Positions 57,136 through 64,000 of a DNA stretch of 64,000 bases are shown here, in pieces; the first letter of the stretch is position 1; every line of letters begins with the position of its first letter. This stretch comes from Trichostrongylus colubriformis. Its lineage: Eukaryota > Nematoda > Chromadorea > Rhabditida > Trichostrongylidae. Location: contig OZ022259.1 of assembly GCA_963978905.1 (NCBI GenBank), positions 45,278,727 to 45,342,726 of the forward strand, written 5' to 3'. The notes under the pieces were generated by a model. The model was not told the DNA's origin, made no database searches, and worked only from the letters and a program-made list of their open reading frames with translations. Position numbers and translations under genes: made by a program.

Positions 57136-58116
57136 CTCCTTAATACTATCAAAAGCAGAAATATTAATTTCATCGGATATTGGGCTATAGATAACATTAA
57201 CATAGCAGAAAAATTGCATGATATTAAAATGGATAATATCAAACTATTCTCAGCCGACTTCACAAACATGCTCACTAACCTACCACATAATAAAATGATG
57301 TCCAATATAAGAGAAATACTTAAAATTTGCTATAAAAATAGCAACAAAAGATACATAGCTACTAATAATCGCAGAACCTTCTATACTGATAACAATCCTT
57401 ACAAAAATTATCGCTATTATACTATAACAGACATTCTTTACTTTATAGACTACTTACTTAACAATAGTCTCTGTAAATTTTCAGAATACATATTCATTCA
57501 AAAAATTGGGGTACCACAAGGAAGCAATGTTAGCCCCCTACTAGCAGATCTGACATTGTCATATTATGAATATATTTACTCTCTAATGCAAATCAAAAGC
57601 CCCAATTCTAACTTCAAACCTTTTAGGTATATGGATGATATCTTAATTCTACATAACACAGATTCTACCACTATTCTTAACAAACGTAACATGATATACG
57701 ATAACATACTAAAATTAGAAACTACACATGAAAATGATTATAAATGTAATTGTTTAGACCTAGAAATTTTAATTGAAGACAATAGGGTTAGTACGAAAAT
57801 GTATAACAAGACAGACAGTTTTGAATTCCCGATTAAAAGATTTCCTAATATATCTACTGACATTTCCTCTAAAATCAAACACAATACTATATACACAGGA
57901 ATATCAAGAGTAGCACGAACCTGTACCTATCAAAAAGATTTTGTCGAAAGACTACAACACACGTATAGACAATTACAAGATTCTGGATATAAATTAGAGA
58001 TATCTTTAACCTGTCTTACTAGATGCCTATATCTTAATGACTTTATAAGGTACAAGTTTAAGTTACTTAATCCTAAAGAAGTTCATAACTGCTTTAAGAC
58101 TCCTTTACCTAATTAA
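57136..58116 (+). CDS. Reverse transcriptase, 5'-truncated, in AT-rich island
   Basis: The open frame runs from just after a TGA at 57133 to the stop at 58114-58116. Polymerase motifs are visible in order: motif A (FSADFTNMLTNLPHNK), motif B (GVPQGSNVSPLLADL), motif C (FRYMDDILILHN, the catalytic YxDD) and a motif D-like CLDLEILI. The C-terminal KMYNKTDSFEFPIKRFPNI and YQKDFVERLQHTYR match the conserved tail of a family of animal reverse transcriptases with TNCAPLLADL- and RYIDD-type motifs; motif A with TNLPH resembles Penelope-like and telomerase-type enzymes more than LINEs. The N-terminus is missing: upstream reading (INFIGYWAIDNINIAEKL) looks homologous but is cut by the stop. No endonuclease domain or LTR was found. 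There are no internal stops, and AT content is well above that of its neighbours. Confidence 0.85.
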   Translation, partial: LLNTIKSRNINFIGYWAIDNINIAEKLHDIKMDNIKLFSADFTNMLTNLPHNKMMSNIREILKICYKNSNKRYIATNNRRTFYTDNNPYKNYRYYTITDILYFIDYLLNNSLCKFSEYIFIQKIGVPQGSNVSPLLADLTLSYYEYIYSLMQIKSPNSNFKPFRYMDDILILHNTDSTTILNKRNMIYDNILKLETTHENDYKCNCLDLEILIEDNRVSTKMYNKTDSFEFPIKRFPNISTDISSKIKHNTIYTGISRVARTCTYQKDFVERLQHTYRQLQDSGYKLEISLTCLTRCLYLNDFIRYKFKLLNPKEVHNCFKTPLPN

Positions 58117-58797
58117 TTTTAATTTTAATTTTTATTCTTCTATATTATTTAATTTTTATTCTTCTATCTTAGTATCTAGTAATACTTTTGAGATTTAAGT
58201 CATTAAAATTACTTACACAGTACTACCAATAATGCACTCACCACCTTTTGACTACCTTCCATCACTTCTTCAACATTGTCTGCCTATAATATCACAATTA
58301 TTCCTCAATACAAAGATTAATGTGATGTTTATGCTTTTATAAATTTACATTTGTCTCAACGGCATCCTTTGGATCCATGCCTCACTCACTGTTTCTATAA
58401 GTAACTAAGTATGTGTTTGTGATGATTAACAAAACGACTAACATATACTTAGAACATGGAGTAAGGTAGTTGCAAGCAAAGAACGTTAACAACCCACCTA
58501 CGGCAATAAGCAGTCGAAAATGACTAGAGTTGAATGATAATACTAATTCGAGCATTGGTTGATAACGTATGATAACATTCCATGGTCAAAACAAGTTTCA
58601 TTTTTCATTCACACTCATGGAGGTTAGAATCAGTTACTTCATGGTGAGTTGATTCTTTTTCCAAACTATTACATTAAACTACCTAATAAAAATATTAGAG
58701 TTTCACAACACTTCTATATAAAAACAAGAACTTAGTATTTGATTCCTTTTAATGGTTGTACCTGATGCTTTTCTTCATGTTCAAATATTACGTAAAC
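58117..58797. other. Right flank of the AT-rich island
   Basis: AT-rich with no gene seen. It may include the 3' part of the element that brought the reverse transcriptase. Normal composition returns around 58800. Confidence 0.4.
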
Positions 58798-58890
58798 ATG
58801 TCTACCTCTCTTCCCTTACTGATGAGCACAGAGGGGAGTTATCTCTGTGTTTAACCCCCGTCTAAGGGCACGTGCGAAACGGAGGTTGAA
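58798..58890 (+). repeat. Hairpin-containing repeat H, copy 2
   Basis: It matches 43110-43200: CTCTTCCCTTACTGATGAGC, CACAGAG facing CTCTGTG, then CCCCGT and ACGGAGG around the GGGCACGTGCGA loop. It lies about 700 bp after the reverse transcriptase stop. Confidence 0.55.
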
Positions 58891-59512
58891 CCATTCACAT
58901 GCTTCTTCCCCCTCCCTCCCTCCTCCCCAAAATTTTTTTACAACACGATCTCTTTGCTAATGATTATTTATCTCCTTTCCTTTTACAGATGCATTACAGA
59001 AGTAATTCCCTCTGAGCTCGTACCCCACGTTTCCAAACCATTTGGGGGAATTCCGAAGAAGTTCGAAACATCGCCGATTCACGCTAATCCGCGAAAATAA
59101 CCAGCAGAACACGTCCCTGAAGATGGAAAACTGCAAATGCGCGACGTAGGAGTGACGCCGTTGCTACGTGGCTCTACAGGATTGCACCTGTGTAAAACAT
59201 GTACGGTACGCCATTAACACAAAAGTCTTGTAAAGGCATGTCAATGTACAGTACTTAACATGTTAGACACGAAGGTGATGCGTCATCATTCAGCGTTCTC
59301 AGACTGCCGACCTCCCCTTCATTGCAATAGCACCCAAATGAGAAACACCAGTCTGCATGAAACATTTCGAGTTTTTGGTGAGGCGTACCTTAGTCGGTTG
59401 TCTGACGCAGGAAATTGGCATTGGTGCCCATGCGGTCATCCTCTGGGCCTATTTCTTGGTCAATAATTGCTGAATACGTACCTTTATCGCTGCGCCATAA
59501 GGATGAACCCCA
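58891..59512. other. Stretch without a supportable gene
   Basis: It contains a CT-rich tract (58908-58925) and no coherent exon. Confidence 0.35.
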
Positions 59513-59879
59513 AGGCTGCGTTCATACCAAATTGAACGATAGTTTTGGCGCATCGGCGCATCCGCGATTTCAGATTTTTGGCGTGCCACGTCACTCTAGC
59601 AAGGCGGTCAGTTGAACGCGTGTGGTTGATTTCTTTTTCTCCTCCTTCCATTTCTTGAATATCTTATCGAAAGTCGGTATCTGCAATGGCAAATATCCAA
59701 AATCGCGGATGCGCCAATACTCTCATTTTTCAATCGATGCGTATCTTGTTCATCACGTGAATGCGCCAACTCTCTCAAATCGCGGATGCGCAAATGCGCT
59801 CATTTTCCCCATCGATGCGTAAACTTAACTTTCCGCGGATGCGCCAGAACTCTCATTCATTTTGGTATGAACGCAGCCT
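59513..59879. mobile_element. MITE-B-like element, long form
   Basis: The termini AGGCTGCGTTCATACCAAA and inverse TTTGGTATGAACGCAGCCT are exact. The interior has three degenerate direct repeats of a GCGGATGCGCCAA...CTCTCATT unit near 59705, 59785 and 59835, with an inverse one near 59550. Non-coding. Confidence 0.85.
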
Positions 59880-61029
59880 AAGAGAAGAATGGTAGTACAT
59901 TGGCTAGCACCCGCCGTACAGCAGTGCCACCTACATGGTCAAGGTGTTTGCGATTGCCGCGAGAAAGGATTGAACAACGGTAGATGGCGTGGACATCAGC
60001 GATCGGGGAGGAGAAGAATGCTGAGTACCATCAAGTGAAACTTGTCCAAACACATATTTCTAGGTAGCAATCTATCAGGCCTCGCAGATGAGAAGTTCAG
60101 GAAAACATTACCTTTTTGACGTTCGAGGGATTTCTTTTATTTTTTTCTTCTTTTGTGTAGCTCTTGATTTTTTTAATGTGTCTTCATGAAATGGCGAGCG
60201 TTAGGTCAATTGCTTGCTTTTCTAAATATGTCTTCATAGCCTCTGTGAGCCTATGGTGCGCCTGAGCAATTATGCGATCGAAGAGTGACTCTATGTCTCT
60301 AATCTCTTCTCTTCCAATCTCTCACTCCCCTCGATTACGAGCCCTAATAAAACATAAATTAAGAAAAGGAACATTGCATGAAGAGCAGGAATGCACCTCA
60401 ATGACTGACAACTGTTGATCTACATTCCACTAGATGAGCTGTGTTAGTGAGAACGTAACGCATTGCACGTACGCATATTGTTGAAGCGCTGTAGCAACGC
60501 ATGACCCGGTAGTCTCACTTGCTTCATTGTGTCATGTTCGAGGTGTATCCGCAAGAGAACAGGAAACAGTTTTATTGGCAAAAGGAAGAAAGGAATCAGT
60601 GTTGTCGTAAGGGCGAGGGTGTGGAGGGCCCACGAGGCGGCGAGCGCAGCGACAAGAGGTTAGAGTCCACGATTAGTCCTTGAGTCAAAGCTAGAGCAGT
60701 TGTCAACCCAGTCGGCTGGCGCGTCTCTCAAATATAGAGCATCAGGTGATGTAGCACCACCGTGCTCCCTATGGCTGCCGTGATGGCTACCGTAGGTTGT
60801 TCGGTGGCTGCTAAGCTCGCGCCTACCCCTAAACGCTTACATCTTCCCGAATCCTCAAAAGGTCAGTCCAGAGACCGAAGAAAAAGAAATGTCAAAATGG
60901 TTCGGAGGATACTCACCATGCGTAGAAAGAGAGAGAAAAGAAAAATAGGTAATTGCAACTCATTCAAGAAGGTCGGGGACTGATGCGACTGTTGTGACCG
61001 CATTGTGACGACGTGCTCATTCGAGAATG
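59880..61029. other. Stretch without a supportable gene
   Basis: A basic plus-strand frame at 60762-60983 ends RKREKRKIGN and has no splice support or family signs. Nothing else seen. Confidence 0.35.
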
Positions 61030-62150
61030 ACAATCCAGTAGGAGATGTCGGCCAACGATTTTACGTGCCCCAAGACGAGTTGACCGAGCCTACATATGGT
61101 GGGACAAAGCGACGTTTAAACGATGGAGGTAATTGAGAAAATTCCCTCAAGTGGCGTCAAAACCCGTGCATGTGGTCAGATGGATGACAATACCATTCTT
61201 CCTACCCTGCACCGAGTCGACTGTGTAGAGGTCAATCCCAGAAGCCCGCGCGACCTGTTGCAGCAGGCGAGCCTGTTTTTTATTAACGATGATGATGGTG
61301 ATAGAGATGACGTGCTTGCTAACAGGGATGAGACCACTGCTGACACACCTTCGCCTTCGTCGCATTGGAGTAAGAGCCGCTAAGGGATTCAGTAGAAGAC
61401 CTGGCACGTCAACGAAGAGAAAGGGTAGCTGAGGGTGAGGGTCAGGGCAGCCAACGACGGAGGGGAACAGCTGGCGGTCTACGGCGGCCGTTCCGCTGAC
61501 TGGCTCCCCTTTATAAAAAGCCAGGTGGATAGCTCGTAAAGAAGGGGTGAGCGCGGAACGCGGTGGTGAGGGGTTGCCATCGGAACACCCTTGGCGAGGA
61601 AGATGTCTATTACCTTCTGGGCTCCAAAGCGTTCCGGCATGGAAGAACGTGGGCAGCGGGCATGTAGCTCTAGCTTGTGCGTATTTCCATTGTAAATATG
61701 AGACGCGTTAGGAAGATGGGATCGCAGTGCTACCAACGCTGGTCTGGGTATCTGTGATGCCTCGTCCCCTATCAGGATGGTAATTCAAGAGATCGTCGAA
61801 GATTCCACCGGCCGTTATCGGGTTCAAGGGTGCGGAAGGCGGTGATGCACGGAATCGCCGGGGAGGGGGGGGGGGAGTGTGAGGACCATGAACATGGTGG
61901 AGACAGCGAACTTTATGAGATCTGAGATGGTGTCACGTTCCGTGAGACGATATTCGTCCTTTTTGCTGTTAAATGTAAGGCAAAATCGTGATCAATTATA
62001 ACGCGTTCTAACAACTCACGCCCACTCTTGTATTTGATACACTTCTCGCTTCTTCGAGCAGAACATTGCCGTAGTCGTTGGGGAGGCGCTTGAGGAGGTG
62101 GGAGGTCGACCGGCGTCTGAGGGGCACACTCCATCAGGGCGGAGTAGGAA
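61030..62150 (-). pseudogene. UPF1-like superfamily 1 helicase, broken
   Basis: Minus-strand pieces appear in the order of an SF1B (UPF1-type) helicase C-terminal half: YRLTERDTISDLIKFA near 61960; DEASQIPRPALVALRS near 61757 (motif II); a GNTHKLELHARCP segment in the place of motif III (GDxxQLxP); FGAQKVIDIFLAKGVPMAT; SPLLYELSTWLFIKG; then ASGIDLYTVDSVQGRKNGIV near 61235 (motif V); and HRLNVALSHHM near 61105, where motif VI should have its arginine finger. At least three stops and several frameshifts separate them, and the motif III Asp and motif VI Arg are replaced. The Walker A part is not found upstream. A run of 11 G (61865-61875) falls inside. Confidence 0.8.
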
Positions 62151-62790
62151 ACGTAACGGAGGATATAGAGGGGTTTGAATTCATTGCATCAAAGTGGATT
62201 CGTTATCACGTAATACCCTTTTTAAACGTTGAAGCGTTCATATTATGCTAATAGACAATTTAGGTACGCGATCTTCATGAACTGAACTCATTGCTCCCGT
62301 GTCTCATTAGAGGACCTCGTTAATGAAGAGCAATAATCCGAGGAAATTTGGAGGATTCCAGCCATTTCATGCTGACATAGTTTGTGCATAGGTATAGATA
62401 TAACCATGTGTTTTCTCTTGTGATAGTTTCCACGTTTTCGTGGCTATTTTTTTCAATTCAATAAATGTTTCGATCGACGTCAATAGAAGGCTTATTGGAT
62501 AGAACATCCACTGTGAACAGGCTTCCGGCGAAATGCAAAGTCTGGAACCAGCGTTGAGCAAAAGTATCCCTCAGACATTTGCCACACATTCTACTTCTAT
62601 TTAGAAGAGTAGTGACATATGAATATGGTATTACATTGCATTCACGTGGCCAGTCGTGTGCAAGTCTGTTCCACTACCAAAGTGAGTCTTATCCGAGTGA
62701 CTGAACCGTGAGGATTGGAAGGTTTGATCAGCGCGGAAAGTAATGATCCAGTACTTGATCCTTAGGCCATAGAAGCGTGAATTATTTCAG

Positions 62791-63016
62791 TCTCACAACA
62801 CCTGTTCCTCCGTCTGATACGAATATCTACTTCAGTAACCAGATTCCTTTCTTGTCGCGGCACTCTTCCACTTGTGCCTGGATTAATAAGATGTGGCATA
62901 TGCTGCGAGCGCACCGCCTGCTCTTAATATTTATGCTTTTCTCAATTTTGATTCATTTTAGTTTTTACTTTCGCTCATCTCCTACAAGGAATAATACGAT
63001 TGCCATTTCCCTTTAA
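62791..63016 (+). CDS. Possible terminal exon with a membrane segment
   Basis: After ATTATTTCAG (62790) the frame is open to TAA at 63014-63016. It encodes a polar stretch (TTPVPPSDTNIYFSNQ) then a hydrophobic helix (LLLIFMLFSILIHFSFYF) near the C-terminus. An internal ATG (MWHMLRAHR) could start a short type II protein instead. No upstream exon was identified. Confidence 0.3.
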
Positions 63017-64000
63017 AACCTATATAACTCAAGTTCGAGTTGACGGTGACAAAGGGCTACTCTATAAATCATGGTAATTTCGTCGTTTATCTTCGTTGCT
63101 TCTTTATGTGCTTTTTCTTCAAAAAACGGAAAAAAGGAGAGAAAAAGCAGAAAGATGCATTACTCTATAGCCACGCCAACAGTTGAAGGATTGCAGTATA
63201 CACATGCATGAAGCCGTGGACGTCGATAGCAATCTGTCGACTAGTTTTTATGTTTATCTTCAATAATACCAACAGTTTCAGCTACGTGATGTACCTTATG
63301 CGTCGCGCGGCATTGCTAGGAGAGGGCTACGCATAAGATAACGTACAGAAGTTGCTCAGCGACGTGGTTTAGCAAGTGCAGTACACTACCTCATTGAATT
63401 ACCACCTATGCGAGAAGACCCCTCCGTTGGTGAAACTTATTAGTTTCATATTTTAAAGCTTCCTCGATCGTGCGTTTTATTACGCATTTCTGACGCTCTG
63501 TCTACAATCTCATCAATTTGATTAGTGTCAGTGCTAGCCATAGTTTATTAAAAATTGCAATAGCTTTCATTTAATCAGCTTCTTCCAACTGACCTAGAAT
63601 GAACCGTACTGGTTCTCTGGCAGCTTCCAACTACGCGCTTTCTTCTGGCCTTAACCAGTGTGGCTGTGATTGTACTATGCAGGCCTTCAACCAGCGATTA
63701 TGCCATTATGTATTATTAGACGAATATTGCGAGACCATTTAAGCTCTAGACGAATATTGCGAGACCATTTAAACTGCTCACTCACGTGAGTGGTTGTTTC
63801 CCTCAATCAGCTCCCTTATAGCGAACATTCGTTTGCGGACGGACCGACACAGCGACGTACCGACCGACATCCCGACAAATACACACCAAGTAAGTGGTTT
63901 ATATAATGGAAGGAAGCGAATTTATTGAAAGAAAATCATGAAAGTGGAATAATCGTGCAAAATCTAATGGTCATTTCATTTAAAAAAGACACACACAACG
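63017..64000. other. Right edge without a supportable gene
   Basis: No exon chain found. It contains a 30-bp direct duplication (63718-63777) and a GGACGGACCGACACAGCGAC-type run near 63837. Confidence 0.35.
63718..63777 (+). repeat. 30-bp tandem duplication
   Basis: AGACGAATATTGCGAGACCA and the following TTTAA appear twice, exactly 30 bp apart, with no differences over the first 25 bases. Confidence 0.9.

Noticed and set aside
58798..58890. Hammerhead ribozyme: CTGATGAG followed by GTGCGAAACGG near the reverse transcriptase
   Set aside because: The stem III strand and GTC lie between the two core boxes, not outside them, and copy 1 at 43110 lacks both CTGATGA (it has TTGATGA) and GAAAC (GACAC). 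The layout cannot form the hammerhead core.
1..64000. CRISPR array, bacterial operon, rRNA genes or integrated virus
   Set aside because: No spaced short direct repeats of CRISPR type, no rRNA-like blocks, introns throughout, and no capsid- or envelope-like frames were seen. tRNA genes were not found by eye, but a tRNA scan was not run.

Overview
The window reads as nuclear DNA from a strongylid (clade V) nematode, most likely a hookworm such as Ancylostoma. Genes are split into small exons with short introns. Several predicted first exons sit just behind TTTTCAG-like acceptors, as expected for spliced-leader addition. Copies of the nematode telomere motif TTAGGC occur in small hairpins. TA-flanked mariner/Tc1-type elements, MITEs and foldback elements fill most of the space. 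Nothing suggests a bacterial or organellar origin.

Region by region. (1) 0.9-7.0 kb, minus strand: eleven phase-consistent exons of BBS4, the TPR subunit of the ciliary BBSome. The 3' end lies beyond the left edge. A frame-broken coding fragment of unknown family sits in its second intron. (2) 10.1-13.3 kb, minus: a five-exon nematode-type F-box gene, followed to about 16.4 kb by nested mariner and foldback elements. (3) 17.5-18.9 kb: a satellite with an exact 146-bp period and a 5-monomer (730-bp) higher-order repeat. (4) 19.5-25 kb: a patchwork of MITEs, including one with poly-G/poly-C termini. (5) 25.7-36.1 kb: a diverged direct duplicate of 6.5-14.9 kb, holding the first two BBS4 exons as a relic, a second F-box gene, a mariner copy and a cluster of nested elements. 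(6) 37.6-38.5 kb, minus: a small C2H2 zinc-finger gene. (7) 41.7-56 kb: short predicted genes, some encoding membrane proteins, separated by MITEs and mariner copies. (8) 57.1-58.1 kb: an AT-rich island with a 5'-truncated, otherwise open reverse transcriptase ORF. (9) 61.0-62.2 kb, minus: a broken UPF1-like superfamily 1 helicase.

The window holds no operon or pathway cluster. BBS4 acts in cilium membrane trafficking and the F-box proteins probably in substrate recognition for SCF ubiquitin ligases; these are unrelated neighbours that happen to have been partly duplicated together. The duplication gives relative ages for insertions. Elements present in both copies (a MITE-B copy and repeat R2) predate it. 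Elements in only one copy came later: the 1.2-kb foldback element, with a clean empty site in the other copy, and the 0.9-kb mariner.

All gene models come from reading splice signals, codon phase and remembered protein families by eye. No search or alignment was run.
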